Assembly (NCBI GenBank): GCA_947066815.1
Contig: CAMSZT010000013.1
Span: forward strand, 1-64,000
Origin: an uncultured Lachnotalea sp.
Lineage (GTDB): Bacteria; Bacillota; Clostridia; Lachnospirales; Lachnospiraceae
Length of the DNA: 64,000 nt
Reading direction: 5' to 3'
In this document: positions 18,160 to 27,280 of the stretch, piece by piece
Layout of the letters: each line of letters opens with the position of its first letter
Numbering within the stretch: the first letter of the stretch is position 1
Program-made: the position numbers and the translations under genes
The notes under the pieces: generated by a model
The model's input: the letters and a program-made list of their open reading frames with translations, nothing else
Told to the model about the DNA's origin: nothing
The model's database searches: none

Positions 18160-18747
18160 TTACCCCTGACGACTTTCGATTACCTGGTCAATGATCCCGT
18201 ACTCTTTTGCTTCCGCGGCGCTCATGTAGTGATCCCGCTCCGTATCCACTTCGATGACGTCCAGCGGCTGCCCCGTGTTTGCTGCCAGGATCTGGTTCAT
18301 CTTCTTTCTGGTGGCAATGATCTTGTCGGCAACGATCTTGATGTCCGTCGCCTGCCCCTTGGCTCCGCCGGAGGGCTGATGGATCATGATCTCCGCATTG
18401 GGAAGGGCCATGCGCTTGCCCTTCGCCCCTCCTGCCAGAAGGAAGGCCCCCATGCTGGCCGCCATGCCGATGCAGATGGTGGACACATCGCACTTGATGT
18501 AATGCATGGTATCGTAGATCGCCATCCCGGCCGTGATCACCCCGCCGGGGCTGTTGATATAAAGCTGGATATCCTTACCGGGGTCCTCCGATTCCAGGAA
18601 GAGGAGCTGGGCCACCACCAGGCTGGCGGTCACATCGTTGACCTCCTCGCCCAGGAAAATGATCCGGTCCTTCAAAAGCCTGGAATAGATATCGTAGGAA
18701 CGTTCCCCTCTGCTTGTGGATTCCAGTACATAAGGAACTAAACTCAT
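18160..18747 (-). CDS. clpP: ClpP protease subunit
   Basis: Serine peptidase that forms the tetradecameric chamber of ClpXP and ClpCP. The protein is 195 aa. The catalytic triad is visible: S98 (GMAASMGAF), H123 (MIHQPSGG) and D172. ATG 18747 is chosen because AGGAGG lies 7 nt upstream and the protein then starts [11 protein letters not shown], the family N-terminus; a longer frame to 18795 overlaps tig. Sits 22 bp after tig. MecA at 37.8 kb would act with this ClpP through ClpC, which is not in the window. Confidence 0.97.
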   Translation of the reverse strand: MSLVPYVLESTSRGERSYDIYSRLLKDRIIFLGEEVNDVTASLVVAQLLFLESEDPGKDIQLYINSPGGVITAGMAIYDTMHYIKCDVSTICIGMAASMGAFLLAGGAKGKRMALPNAEIMIHQPSGGAKGQATDIKIVADKIIATRKKMNQILAANTGQPLDVIEVDTERDHYMSAAEAKEYGIIDQVIESRQG

Positions 18748-18769
18748 GGTAATGCCTCCTGTCTTATGA

Positions 18770-20056
18770 TCAGACTTCCTTCGCCTTTTCCGCAATGAGA
18801 TCGACCGCCTTCTGGACGGCGATATCCATCTTCATCCGGCCGGCCTCCTCGGCGCCGATCAGTTCTTTGAACTTGTCTGCTTCCATCTTATAATTTTCCG
18901 CCATCTCGGCGATCTCTTTGTCAAACTCTTCGTCAGATACCTGGATATCCTCCGCCTTCACGACAGCCTCCAGGGTCAGGCGGACTTCGATCCTCTTCTT
19001 CGCCTGCTCCTCCATCTGCTTTTCCATCTGGTCCCTGGTGGTCCCGGTATACTGCATATACTGGTCCATGGTGAGCCCCTGCATCTGCATCCTCTGGGCA
19101 AACTCATTCACCATATTGGAAGCCTGGGTCTTTATCATCGCCTCCGGGATCTCCATGGACGCGTTCTCCACGGCCTTCTGCACCGCCTCGTCCTCTTTTG
19201 CCCGCTTTGCGTCGGCTTCCTTCCGCTCCTTTAATTTATCGGCGACTTCTTTCTTATATTCCTCCAAAGTCTCGAACTCGGACACCTCGCTGGCAAACTC
19301 ATCGTCGATCTCCGGCAGCTCCCTGGCCTTGATCTCCTTGACCGTAACCTTGAACAGGGCATCCTTCCCCTCCAGCTCCTTCGCCTGGTAAGGGGTCGGG
19401 AAGGTCACGTTCACCTCCGCCTCCTCGCCGGTGCTCTTGCCGATCAGCTGATCCTCGAAGCCGGGGATGAACTGTCCGGAACCGATCACCAGCGGGAAAT
19501 CCTCGCCCTTGCCGCCCTCAAAGGCTTCGCCGTCGCAGAATCCCTCAAAGTCGATCACAGCCGTGTCATCCTTCTGCAGAGGGCGGTCCTCCACGGTCAC
19601 CACCGTTGCGTTCTTCTCCTGCTCCTTTTTGATCTCCTCCATCACGTCGTCCTCGGTGACAAAGGTGTCCTGCTTCGCCACCTCCAGCCCCTTGTACTCG
19701 CCGAGAACCACCTCCGGCTTCACCGCCACCTCGGCGGTAAAGATCATGGGCTTTCCGGCCTCGATCTGGATCACGTCGATCTCGGGGCGGGATACGATCT
19801 CCAGCTCGCTCTCCGCGACCGCCTTCTCATAGGCATCCGGGATCATCGCATTGACCGCGTCCTCATAAAAAACACCCACGCCGTACATCTTCTCGATCAT
19901 CTTCTGGGGCACCTTGCCGCGGCGGAAGCCCGGAACATTGAATCTGTTCTTATTCTTCTGGTATGCTCCCTGGATCGCCTTCGTGACCTCCTCGGCCGTC
20001 ACCTCGATCGTCAGCTTCGCCATGTTCTTCTCTAAATTCTCCACCTGTACACTCAT
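18770..20056 (-). CDS. tig: Trigger factor (ribosome-associated chaperone)
   Basis: Ribosome-bound chaperone and prolyl isomerase that meets nascent chains at the exit tunnel; 428 aa. N-terminal ribosome-binding domain with the signature [17 protein letters not shown] (about 43-59), FKBP-type PPIase domain (about 150-245), and a long helical C-terminal domain. ATG 20056 is chosen because of an AGGAGG upstream and the conserved start [15 protein letters not shown]. First gene of the tig-clpP-clpX-lon-engB operon. A minus-strand TATAAT near 20183-20188 may be its -10; no good -35 was found. Confidence 0.96.
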   Translation of the reverse strand: MSVQVENLEKNMAKLTIEVTAEEVTKAIQGAYQKNKNRFNVPGFRRGKVPQKMIEKMYGVGVFYEDAVNAMIPDAYEKAVAESELEIVSRPEIDVIQIEAGKPMIFTAEVAVKPEVVLGEYKGLEVAKQDTFVTEDDVMEEIKKEQEKNATVVTVEDRPLQKDDTAVIDFEGFCDGEAFEGGKGEDFPLVIGSGQFIPGFEDQLIGKSTGEEAEVNVTFPTPYQAKELEGKDALFKVTVKEIKARELPEIDDEFASEVSEFETLEEYKKEVADKLKERKEADAKRAKEDEAVQKAVENASMEIPEAMIKTQASNMVNEFAQRMQMQGLTMDQYMQYTGTTRDQMEKQMEEQAKKRIEVRLTLEAVVKAEDIQVSDEEFDKEIAEMAENYKMEADKFKELIGAEEAGRMKMDIAVQKAVDLIAEKAKEV

Positions 20057-20230
20057 GATCTGTGTATTCCTCCTAATATAATGTAAACGCCGCCGCCAGT
20101 CGACAGTTCCCCGCACATCGCCACAGCACTGCGAAAGGCTTCGCGTCTGGTACTTTGTAACTATAATCCGGCAAATTACAATTATAGCATAAGCCTCCGG
20201 TAATTACCAGTGTTTTTTTACTTTTCCATT

Positions 20231-23200
20231 TCAGTGCAGCTTCGTAAAATACGCCTGCAGGATCCCCTTCACATGCTGGTACCTTCTGGCATAGGAATTT
20301 TCCACCCGAATCAGCTCCATCCCGTGGGCCCTGCAGATCCCCTGCTTCTTCCGGTCCCTGGCCCTGACCGCCTCCTCCGCGACGTGCTCTTTCCCGTCCA
20401 GCTCGATGACGAGGACCGGATATTTCTTCTCCCCCCGCTCCTCATAGACCACAAAGTCAAAGCGGCCCGAATAAAAAAGGTCGCTGTAGGTATCGTTGCT
20501 CTCGAAGACCTGGGAGACGGCCACCTCCTTTTCCACGGAAAACCGGTTCTGGGTCATCCACAGGTTGTCCAGGGCATGGTTCAGCGTGGTCAGAAACGCC
20601 TCCTCTGTGGCGCTGCTGAAAGGCTTGATGCCGAGGGCCCTGGATCTTGTCTGCCTGGAGGCCACCGACGAAGCACCATTGGTCCGCACGTACCGGACCA
20701 GGTCGTAGAGGTCGTCCTCCGTCCCCTCCTCGTGGAGCCGTTCCAGATTTTTCCCGTTTGCCAGCACGACCAGCCGGTCCACCGCCCGGGAGGCGGCCAC
20801 GTTGATCAGCTCCTGGTTGTTTTTCAGCCAGTCGTAGGTCCCCTTGTGGGTCTCGTCCGTCAGGGCTGTGGAAAAGAGCACCACCTGCTTTTCGTCCCCC
20901 TGGAAGGCGTGGACCGTGCCGCAGGACACATGGTCCAGCTTCTCCTCCGCAAGACGCCTCTCGATGAGCTTTTTCTGGTTCACGAAAGGGGTGATGATGC
21001 CGATGCTCTTATCCCGGTTCTGCTTCGCATACCGGACGATCTCCTCCGCCTCCGCGGGAGCCGTATTTTTCTCGTCGCTTCTACCGTCCGGGATATCCAC
21101 ATATCCGAGGGGCTCCTCCTCCGTGCTTCCGGAGCGGACCAGGAGCCTGGAATTGTAATATTTCCGGTTGTTAAAATCGATGATCTTCCGGTTGCACCGG
21201 TAATGATACCGGAGGAGCACCTCGTCGCTGACCGCGTCGCAGGCCAGATAGACCTTGTAGACGGAGTTGGCCCGGTAATCGTATTCCTCCGGCACCATGT
21301 ATTTGCTGCGGAGCCTCCGGTTCGTCACCTCGTCCAGCAGGATGACCGGGTTTAACTGCTGCGGATCTCCCACCAGCATCAGCCGTTCTCCCCGGATGAT
21401 CGGCACCAGGGAAACGGCGGTGCTGCACTGGCTGGCCTCGTCCATGACGGTCATGTCGAACTGGGGCTTCGGGGCCCCCAGCCGATAGGAGGAGTAGCAG
21501 GTGGTCGCAATGACGGGAAAGATCCGCTGGAACCGTTTCAGGTTGGCCGTCTCCTTCAGATAGCCGTGGAACGCCGCCAGCGAGTCCTCCTCGTCCTCCA
21601 TCAAAAGGATCTCCAGAAGCTCCCTGTTCTCCTCCAGCCCGAGCCGTTTGATATATTTTGCCGACACATAATAGAGATATTTCTGCAGCTCCTCCCCATC
21701 GTCCTCCAAAAGTGCCAGCGCGTCCTCGTCGGTGATCCGCCCCACCCTCTCCAGGCCTTTTTTCACCCGGTCCATCTGTCTGCCGCCGAGATCTGCCTCA
21801 AAGGGGATCATCTGCATGGAGGCCCCATGGCGGCGCTCAAACTCCAGCATCCGCTCCAGGGTCTCCTCCCGCTCCTTGAACTCCAGCCCCGCCTCATATT
21901 TTTTCAAGAGCCCGGAAAGCTCCCTGGCCTTTTTCACCCGGACATCCCGGTTCCGCTCCAGGGTCGTCTCAAAGACCGTCAGCGGCTTTGTCTCCTCGTA
22001 CAGCTGGCGCATGCGCCTTAAGGCCGCCCGGACTTTTTCCTGGTTCCCAAGCCGGATCATGGGGAAGGGGATCTGCCTCCCCCGCCAGGAAAGGCCGGCA
22101 AGCTTTTCGGCAACCCCGTCGATGGGATGGTTGTTATGGGACACAAACAGGACAGTCTTTTCGTTGAGGAATGCCGTGACGATGGTGTTGATGATGGTGC
22201 TGGTCTTCCCCGTGCCCGGCGGCCCCTGGATATAAGCCACCGGGTAGGAAATGGCATTGTGGATGGCCAGGAGCTGGTCCAGGTTCACCCTCCGGTCGAG
22301 GAGGGTGATGGGCTCCGTCCGCCTTCTCCTTCCCCTCTCCAGGAGGTCGCCGAAAAAGGCCCGGATGGGGACGGAGACCTGCCCCTTCTGGTACATCTCC
22401 AGAATGGCGCCGTATTCCTTGTGGAGATCCAGCGCCTGCTCCATGCCGAGGCCGATGAGATAAGGCATGTCGTCCACAGCCTCCTGCCCCCGCAGGGAGC
22501 CGGCCGCCGCATCCTTGATCCGCTCCGCGTTGGCCTCAAAATCCTTAAGGAGCTCGAGCTCCTCCTCGTCCAGGAACCGACGGGCGCTCTGCTTCACCCC
22601 GTCCACCGTAAACTCCGTACACACGGTGATGTCCTCATCCGGCTTTAAACACCGCCCTTTCACGTCCAGGGCCAGCCGCCGGTAGGCCAGCACATAGAGC
22701 CCCTTCTGCGTGTGGACGCTGAGCACGTTCATGGCCAGCCGCTGGAGGACGAGCCGTCCGCTCCCCTCCGCCTCCTTTTTCTCCCGCTCCGCCCTCATCT
22801 GGAATTCCCGGATGACAGTCCGGTACTGCTCCTCGTTCAGCGGGAACACGCCCCCGTCAAAGCTTTCCCGGTCAAGGGCCCTCACCAGGGCAAAATCCTT
22901 CCGGTAAGGGGTCACGTCCATCCGGCTGCAGTCCTCCAGGTAATTGAGGATCTTCAGATTCGCCACATGGTCGAAGAGCGGCCTGTATCTGTGGGGGTTT
23001 TCAGCGATGTCTTTTATAAGCTTCTCATTCACCGGACAAAAGGTCCCGTCCAGGATCTTCGAGGAGAGGATCGAATCGATATAGATCCAGTCATAGCGCT
23101 CCAGGGAATACCGGCTCAGATGGAGCCCCTCCACTGCCAGGCTCCTCCGCTCCGGGTTCAGGCCCCGGATTCCGATCCAGTACCTGGTGACCTGCTCTTT

Positions 23201-23275
23201 TTTATTCCGGTATTCAATACTCAGCCATTTTCCCTCATGGAGGGCCTGAAAAATATCCCGGCAGACTGCGTTCAT
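20231..23275 (-). CDS. WYL-like / superfamily 1 helicase / C-terminal nuclease fusion protein
   Basis: Large protein of 1014 aa. ATG 23275 follows an AGAGGAG; the longer frame runs into a foldback repeat and is unlikely. The N-terminus (about 5-75) looks like a WYL domain (KWLSIEYRNKKEQVTRYWIG). The central DNA2/NAM7/UPF1-type helicase has Walker A GPPGTGKT (351-358), Walker B DEAS (612-615), GDPQQLNP (636-643), HYRCN (691-695), VHAFQGDE (788-795) and NVAASRA (825-831), with a helical insert at about 420-590. The C-terminal DUF2726-like PD-(D/E)XK-type nuclease has GRFDF (937-941) and VIELDGKEH (956-964). This layout suggests nucleic-acid unwinding plus cleavage, as in DNA repair or phage defence; its role is not known to me. 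It seems monocistronic. Confidence 0.8.
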   Translation of the reverse strand: MNAVCRDIFQALHEGKWLSIEYRNKKEQVTRYWIGIRGLNPERRSLAVEGLHLSRYSLERYDWIYIDSILSSKILDGTFCPVNEKLIKDIAENPHRYRPLFDHVANLKILNYLEDCSRMDVTPYRKDFALVRALDRESFDGGVFPLNEEQYRTVIREFQMRAEREKKEAEGSGRLVLQRLAMNVLSVHTQKGLYVLAYRRLALDVKGRCLKPDEDITVCTEFTVDGVKQSARRFLDEEELELLKDFEANAERIKDAAAGSLRGQEAVDDMPYLIGLGMEQALDLHKEYGAILEMYQKGQVSVPIRAFFGDLLERGRRRRTEPITLLDRRVNLDQLLAIHNAISYPVAYIQGPPGTGKTSTIINTIVTAFLNEKTVLFVSHNNHPIDGVAEKLAGLSWRGRQIPFPMIRLGNQEKVRAALRRMRQLYEETKPLTVFETTLERNRDVRVKKARELSGLLKKYEAGLEFKEREETLERMLEFERRHGASMQMIPFEADLGGRQMDRVKKGLERVGRITDEDALALLEDDGEELQKYLYYVSAKYIKRLGLEENRELLEILLMEDEEDSLAAFHGYLKETANLKRFQRIFPVIATTCYSSYRLGAPKPQFDMTVMDEASQCSTAVSLVPIIRGERLMLVGDPQQLNPVILLDEVTNRRLRSKYMVPEEYDYRANSVYKVYLACDAVSDEVLLRYHYRCNRKIIDFNNRKYYNSRLLVRSGSTEEEPLGYVDIPDGRSDEKNTAPAEAEEIVRYAKQNRDKSIGIITPFVNQKKLIERRLAEEKLDHVSCGTVHAFQGDEKQVVLFSTALTDETHKGTYDWLKNNQELINVAASRAVDRLVVLANGKNLERLHEEGTEDDLYDLVRYVRTNGASSVASRQTRSRALGIKPFSSATEEAFLTTLNHALDNLWMTQNRFSVEKEVAVSQVFESNDTYSDLFYSGRFDFVVYEERGEKKYPVLVIELDGKEHVAEEAVRARDRKKQGICRAHGMELIRVENSYARRYQHVKGILQAYFTKLH

Positions 23276-23306
23276 CGATCCGCTCCTCTCATCCCGTCTC
23301 AGAAAC

Positions 23307-23522
23307 AGGTAATTGCGAAACGTGGAATTGTCGAGTGGATTCTGACAATCGATCCATCCAAAGCCTGCAGCGCCAAACATTCCAAGGAGCCCATAAGCGC
23401 AGAAAACAGTCGGGCAGAGGCCCTCCTGTTTTCCATGGTCTCCTTTCCATGGCGCAGAGGGCTTTTCCTGGATACAATTGTCAGAATCCTTCCCATGTTT
23501 TACGGTTTCGCGATCGCCTGCG
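23307..23522. repeat. F1-type foldback element (copy D) with about 50-bp inverted arms
   Basis: Left arm 23307-23356 and right arm 23472-23522 are near-perfect inverted repeats. Both begin like F1 (CAGGTAATTGCGAAAC and, reverse-complemented, CAGGCGATCGCGAAAC) and share GGATTCTGACAAT further in. The roughly 115-bp interior has its own hairpin (GAAAACAG/CTGTTTTC) and a doubled CCATGG. No coding potential. It looks like a paired REP (REPIN-like) or MITE-like element. Lies between the helicase start and the epimerase stop. Confidence 0.75.
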
Positions 23523-23544
23523 CCTCAGAAAAGCGCAGAAAAAC

Positions 23545-24642
23545 TCAGAAAAGATACGAAAGCTTCCCCGACTGGATCCCCCTGATCCCAAGGCCCGGCT
23601 CGTCGGAGACGGTGATCCGTTTTTCGTCAAAGACGGCGCCGCCGAGGACAGGATCCTCCCTGCAGAGCACCGGTCCGTCCAGGTCGATCTTCGTGATGAC
23701 CTTCTTCGCACAGGCGAGCTCCACCGCCGCGTTGACGGAGACCTTCGCCTCCAGCATACAGCCGATCATGCATTCCACGCCGTAGATCTCGGCGGCGGCG
23801 GCGATCTTTAAGGCATTGTAGAGGCCGCCGCACTTCATCAGCTTGATGTTGACAAGGTCCGCCGCCCGCATCTCCATGATCCTCACGGCGTCCTCCGGGG
23901 AGAACACGCTCTCGTCCGCCAGGACCGGGACTGTGCTCCTGTCCGTCACATATTTGAGGCCCTCCAGGTCGTGGGCGGCCACCGGCTGCTCCACGAACTC
24001 GATCTGAAGCCCCCGCTCCTGCATCTGATCCAGGATCCTCACCGCCTCCTTGGGCTTCCAGGCCTGGTTGGCGTCGATGCGGATGCAGACCTCCTTCCCC
24101 ACCGCCTGCCGGACCGCCGCAAGCCGCTCCACATCCAGAGCCGGGTCAGCCCCCACCTTCACCTTCAGGCAGTCATAGCCCCGCCTCACGGCCGCCTCCG
24201 CGTCCCTTGCCATCTCCTCCGGGGCATTGACGCTGATGGTGATGTCCGTCACGATGCTCTTCCTCGCTCCGCCGAGGAGCTTGTATACGGGGATCTGATA
24301 GAGCTGGCCGTAGAGATCCCACAGGGCCATGTCCACGGCAGCCTTGGCGCTGGTATTTTTTACAATACAGGACTGTACGATCTTGAGCACATCCTCAAAC
24401 TCATCCACATCCCTGCCGATCAGGCTCTTTGCGATGTGATCCCTGACCGCTCCCACAATGGCGCCTGTCGTATCCCCCGTGACTGCCCCCGTGGGCGGGG
24501 CCTCCCCATAGCCCACTGCTCCGGTATCCGTATGGATCTCCACGATCACGTCCTCCACGCTGTCCACGCTGCGCAGGGCCGTCTTAAAAGGGACCCGGAG
24601 CGGGACCGATATCGTTCCCAGTCTGATCTGTGTAATCTTCAT
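23545..24642 (-). CDS. Dipeptide epimerase (L-Ala-D/L-Glu epimerase type, enolase superfamily)
   Basis: Protein of 365 aa in the muconate lactonising/epimerase branch of the enolase superfamily. Visible are the catalytic lysine motif KVKVG (about 160-165), metal ligands in RIDANQAW, EFVEQP and LADES, and the second lysine in NIKLMKCGG. Members racemise dipeptides such as L-Ala-D-Glu released from peptidoglycan, letting cells recycle them; substrate choice cannot be fixed by eye. It stands alone on the minus strand behind a run of palindromes. The nearby amino acid ABC transporter and broken M20 dipeptidase fit a loose peptide-use theme, but no operon links them. Confidence 0.85.
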   Translation of the reverse strand: MKITQIRLGTISVPLRVPFKTALRSVDSVEDVIVEIHTDTGAVGYGEAPPTGAVTGDTTGAIVGAVRDHIAKSLIGRDVDEFEDVLKIVQSCIVKNTSAKAAVDMALWDLYGQLYQIPVYKLLGGARKSIVTDITISVNAPEEMARDAEAAVRRGYDCLKVKVGADPALDVERLAAVRQAVGKEVCIRIDANQAWKPKEAVRILDQMQERGLQIEFVEQPVAAHDLEGLKYVTDRSTVPVLADESVFSPEDAVRIMEMRAADLVNIKLMKCGGLYNALKIAAAAEIYGVECMIGCMLEAKVSVNAAVELACAKKVITKIDLDGPVLCREDPVLGGAVFDEKRITVSDEPGLGIRGIQSGKLSYLF

Positions 24643-24744
24643 GTGTCTGCGTCCTCTTTTCCGCGTATTTTTTACTATTCTATCACAGATCCGGGGATTT
24701 TTATATTCTTTTGAGAAAAACCTCAGGGGACTTTTCTATAATAT

Positions 24745-24781
24745 AGCAGACGACATAAATCTTTTCTTTATGGCGTCTGCT
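24745..24781. repeat. Palindrome 1 of the 24.7-25.0 kb array
   Basis: AGCAGACGACATAAA (24745-24759) pairs with TTTATGGCGTCTGCT (24767-24781): 14 of 15 bases match, with a 7-nt loop. First of five consecutive inverted repeats upstream of the epimerase gene. Confidence 0.75.
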
Positions 24782-24785
24782 GCGC

Positions 24786-24830
24786 CGATTTTTGCTGCGC
24801 ATAAGCGCAGAATCTACCTTGCAAAAATCG
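24786..24830. repeat. Palindrome 2 of the array (nested)
   Basis: Outer 10-bp perfect arms CGATTTTTGC (24786-24795) and GCAAAAATCG (24821-24830) enclose a second small hairpin TGCGC-ataa-GCGCA (24796-24809). The ATAAGCGCAGAA segment also occurs inside the foldback element at about 23395. Confidence 0.7.
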
Positions 24831-24848
24831 TACGCCTCCCCCGGATGG

Positions 24849-24888
24849 TCTATAGTAAACGGCAAATATTTTTGTCGTTTACTATAGA
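24849..24888. repeat. F2 palindromic repeat, copy 1
   Basis: Perfect 13-bp arms TCTATAGTAAACG (24849-24861) and CGTTTACTATAGA (24876-24888) with a 14-nt loop. Similar sequences occur at 30614-30651 and 44145-44184. It directly abuts F1 copy B. Confidence 0.8.
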
Positions 24889-24889
24889 T

Positions 24890-24956
24890 CCAGGCAATTG
24901 CGAAACATGAAATTGAGGGAATATTCGACAAGTTTTTGAGTTTCGCGATTGCCTGG
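24890..24956. repeat. F1 palindromic repeat, copy B
   Basis: 67-bp element with 17-bp terminal arms CCAGGCAATTGCGAAAC and GTTTCGCGATTGCCTGG (one mismatch) and an interior containing GGAATATTCGACAAG. By eye about 50 of 60 aligned bases match copy C at 41969-42031. This is the cleanest copy and serves as the reference for the family. Confidence 0.8.
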
Positions 24957-24960
24957 ATAA

Positions 24961-25013
24961 AGATCGAGCAGGAGGAAATTTCTCAATCAGAGAAATTTCC
25001 TCCTGCTCGATCT
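24961..25013. repeat. F3 perfect hairpin, copy 1
   Basis: Perfect 24-bp arms, beginning AGATCGAGCAGGAGGAAA, around a 5-nt loop (AATCA). It lies 45 bp from the stop codon of the minus-strand membrane protein gene and could end its transcript. A related, shorter hairpin with the same GATCGAGCAGGAG start lies at 46164-46196. Confidence 0.8.
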
Positions 25014-25057
25014 CTTCCAAACAAACGAAAGATAAGCCAAAATCATGCCCCGTCGGC

Positions 25058-25564
25058 TTACTGCAGGTTATTTAATTTACAGGCCGCATCCACACTGCGC
25101 CTCCTCCTCACATACTCGCCGACCGGCAAAAGTCCCAGGGCCGCGAGTCCCCAAAGGCGGAACAGAGGAGACAGATAATTGATGAGGGCGTCCGTCTGAC
25201 GCAGCCAGGATATATGCACCAGAGCGATCAGAAAAAAGCCGCCCACCCATATGAGAGACTGTCTCAATATGCCGGCCAGATAAGTCCGGACGGATCGTTC
25301 CGGTCTGTGGAGCCAATCCCATACGCCGGCCAGAAGAAAAAAGAGAGAGGCCAGCCGTTCGCTGATCCACAGGATCGTTCCCCGTAATTGGATCAGGTGC
25401 AGTTCATCTGCGGAAATGCTTCTGCCACTCATCCCTTCACTTGTGTAGAACAGATGCATCCAGCATCCTGCGAATACGAAATAGAAGAGAAGCATTGCCG
25501 ACGCCAGGAAATAGGGAACTGCTTTTTTGTACTTAAAATTCTTTTTGTATGTTAACTGCTCCAT
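25058..25564 (-). CDS. Small multi-pass membrane protein of unknown function
   Basis: Protein of 168 aa with four likely membrane segments: about 15-37, 63-82, 98-118 and 130-148. The first loop is polar (HLFYTSEGMSGRSISADELH), the C-terminus is basic (VRRRRSVDAACKLNN). I recognise no family. The start ATG at 25564 is preceded by a GGAGG and followed by the polar MEQLTYKKNFKYKK. Single gene; about 180 bp separate it from the liv operon terminator upstream, and the palindrome array lies downstream. Confidence 0.6.
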   Translation of the reverse strand: MEQLTYKKNFKYKKAVPYFLASAMLLFYFVFAGCWMHLFYTSEGMSGRSISADELHLIQLRGTILWISERLASLFFLLAGVWDWLHRPERSVRTYLAGILRQSLIWVGGFFLIALVHISWLRQTDALINYLSPLFRLWGLAALGLLPVGEYVRRRRSVDAACKLNNLQ

Positions 25565-25746
25565 GGCCCTCCTCCTTTTCTTACTAAACGATCGGTGTCT
25601 TACAGAAAACAGTATATACCAATCTGGGGTTCTTTACAATCAGTTAATGCAGTTAAATTTTGCAGGATCTTTCTTCGTACCGTGATCAGGCAGGTCCTGG
25701 CGCTTCTGATCTCCGTGTCTTCCTCCGGATATCATGAAAAAAATAA

Positions 25747-25779
25747 CCTGCTGTATCCATACTTTTGGGATACGGCAGG
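25747..25779 (-). terminator. Terminator of the liv operon
   Basis: On the minus strand CCTGCCGTATCC pairs with GGATACAGCAGG (one G-T wobble), followed by TTATTTTTTT. It lies 10 bp after the livF stop codon. Confidence 0.8.
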
Positions 25780-25788
25780 CTTTTATTT

Positions 25789-26493
25789 TCAGCCGCCCAG
25801 ATAGGCTTTTCTGACGGCGTCGTTTTTGCTTAAATTGGCGGCGCTGTCCGAGAGCTTTACGTATCCGGTCTCCAAAACGTAGCCCCGGTCTGCGATGTGC
25901 AGCGCCATGTTGGCATTCTGCTCGATGAGGAGGATCGTCACTCCCGATTTCCGGATCTCCCGGATCAGCTCGAAGATCATGATGACCAGGTTCGGGGCGA
26001 GGCCCAGGGAGGGCTCGTCCAGCATCAAAAGCTTCGGGTCGTTCATCATGGCCCGCCCGATGGCCAGCATCTGCTGCTCCCCGCCGGAAAGGGTGCCGGC
26101 CGGCTGCCCCTTCCGCTCCGCAAGCCTCGGGAACAGCCCGTACACTCTCTCGTAGCTTTTCCGGATCTCGCTTTTGTCCTTCCGGAGATAGGCCCCGATC
26201 CGCAGGTTTTCCTCCACGGAAAGATCCGGGAATACCAGGCGCCCCTCCGGTGAGAGGGCGATTCCCCGCTTCACGATCTCATGGGGGCTCCTGCCGGAGA
26301 TCTCCTCCCCCATAAATTTGATGGAGCCGCTCTTGATCCGTTTTGTCCCGATGATACTGGACAAGGTGGTCGTCTTGCCGGCCCCGTTGCTCCCGATCAG
26401 AGTCACGATCTCCCCCTCCTTCACGGTGATGCTCTCATCCTTCAGCGCATGGATGCTCCCGTAAAAGGTGTTCACATTCTGAAGCTCCAGCAT
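25789..26493 (-). CDS. livF: Branched-chain amino acid ABC transporter ATP-binding protein LivF
   Basis: Cytoplasmic ATPase subunit of a HAAT-family importer; 234 aa. Walker A is GSNGAGKTT, the signature is LSGGEQQM, Walker B LLMLDEPSLGLAP. The C-terminal half follows the LivF pattern (KAYLGG end). Last gene of livK-livH-livM-livG-livF, 4 bp after livG, with a terminator behind it. Confidence 0.94.
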   Translation of the reverse strand: MLELQNVNTFYGSIHALKDESITVKEGEIVTLIGSNGAGKTTTLSSIIGTKRIKSGSIKFMGEEISGRSPHEIVKRGIALSPEGRLVFPDLSVEENLRIGAYLRKDKSEIRKSYERVYGLFPRLAERKGQPAGTLSGGEQQMLAIGRAMMNDPKLLMLDEPSLGLAPNLVIMIFELIREIRKSGVTILLIEQNANMALHIADRGYVLETGYVKLSDSAANLSKNDAVRKAYLGG

Positions 26494-26497
26494 TTTC

Positions 26498-27280
26498 TCA
26501 CGCCCCCTCTCCCATGATCTCCGAGACGTCGCCCAGATAGGCCCGGATCACGCCCGGATCGTTTTTGATCTGCTCCGGCTTCCCCTTGGCGATCAGTTTC
26601 CCATAATCCACCACATAGATCCGGTCCGAAACGTTCATGACCACGTTCATGTCGTGCTCGATCAGAAGGATCGTATAACCCTTGTCCCGCAGGCTCCGGA
26701 TAAATCCCATCAGATCCTCCGACTCCTGGGGGTTCATCCCCGCCGCCGGTTCGTCCAGCAGGAGGATCTTCGCCCCGCTCATGATCGCCCGTGCGATCTC
26801 CAGCCGCCTCTGGAGTCCGTAGGGAAGATTTTCCGCATATTCATGAACGTACTCCCCAAGTCCGATGGAAGCAAGGACCTCCAGGGCCTTTTTGTGGAGC
26901 GTTAACTCCTGAGTCCGATATTTTTTTGTCCGGAACAGGGCGTCCGGAATGGAATAATCCATATTGATATGGGCCCCGATCAGGGCGTTCTCGATCACCC
27001 GGAGCTTCCCGAACAGGCGGATATTCTGAAAAGTCCTGGACACGCCCCGCTTTACGATCTCTCTGGGAAGGAGTCCTGAGATCCGCTCCCCGCCGAAGCA
27101 GATCTCGCCCTCCGTGATCTCATAGACCCCGGTGATCGTGTTGAACACCGTCGTCTTTCCCGCTCCGTTGGGGCCGATCAGACTGACGATCTCCCCCTCC
27201 TCCACCTTCAGCGACAGTCCGTCCACCGCCACCAGGCCGCCGAAACGCATGAGCACCTGTTTCATTTCAAGAAGCGCCAT
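26498..27280 (-). CDS. livG: Branched-chain amino acid ABC transporter ATP-binding protein LivG
   Basis: ATPase subunit of 260 aa, partner of LivF. Walker A is GPNGAGKTT, followed by the LivG-type segment ISGLLPREIVKRGVSRTFQN, Walker B ILLLDEPAAGMNP, and the H-loop IEHDMNVVM. Its ATG shares one base with the livM stop (TGATG), so the two are translationally coupled. Confidence 0.94.
   Translation of the reverse strand: MALLEMKQVLMRFGGLVAVDGLSLKVEEGEIVSLIGPNGAGKTTVFNTITGVYEITEGEICFGGERISGLLPREIVKRGVSRTFQNIRLFGKLRVIENALIGAHINMDYSIPDALFRTKKYRTQELTLHKKALEVLASIGLGEYVHEYAENLPYGLQRRLEIARAIMSGAKILLLDEPAAGMNPQESEDLMGFIRSLRDKGYTILLIEHDMNVVMNVSDRIYVVDYGKLIAKGKPEQIKNDPGVIRAYLGDVSEIMGEGA

Noticed and set aside
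20210-21355. 381-codon plus-strand frame opposite the helicase
   Set aside because: Antisense shadow with no start signals; the helicase motifs are clear on the other strand.
24745-25013. CRISPR array
   Set aside because: The palindromes differ from one another and are not evenly spaced direct repeats with spacers; no cas genes are present.
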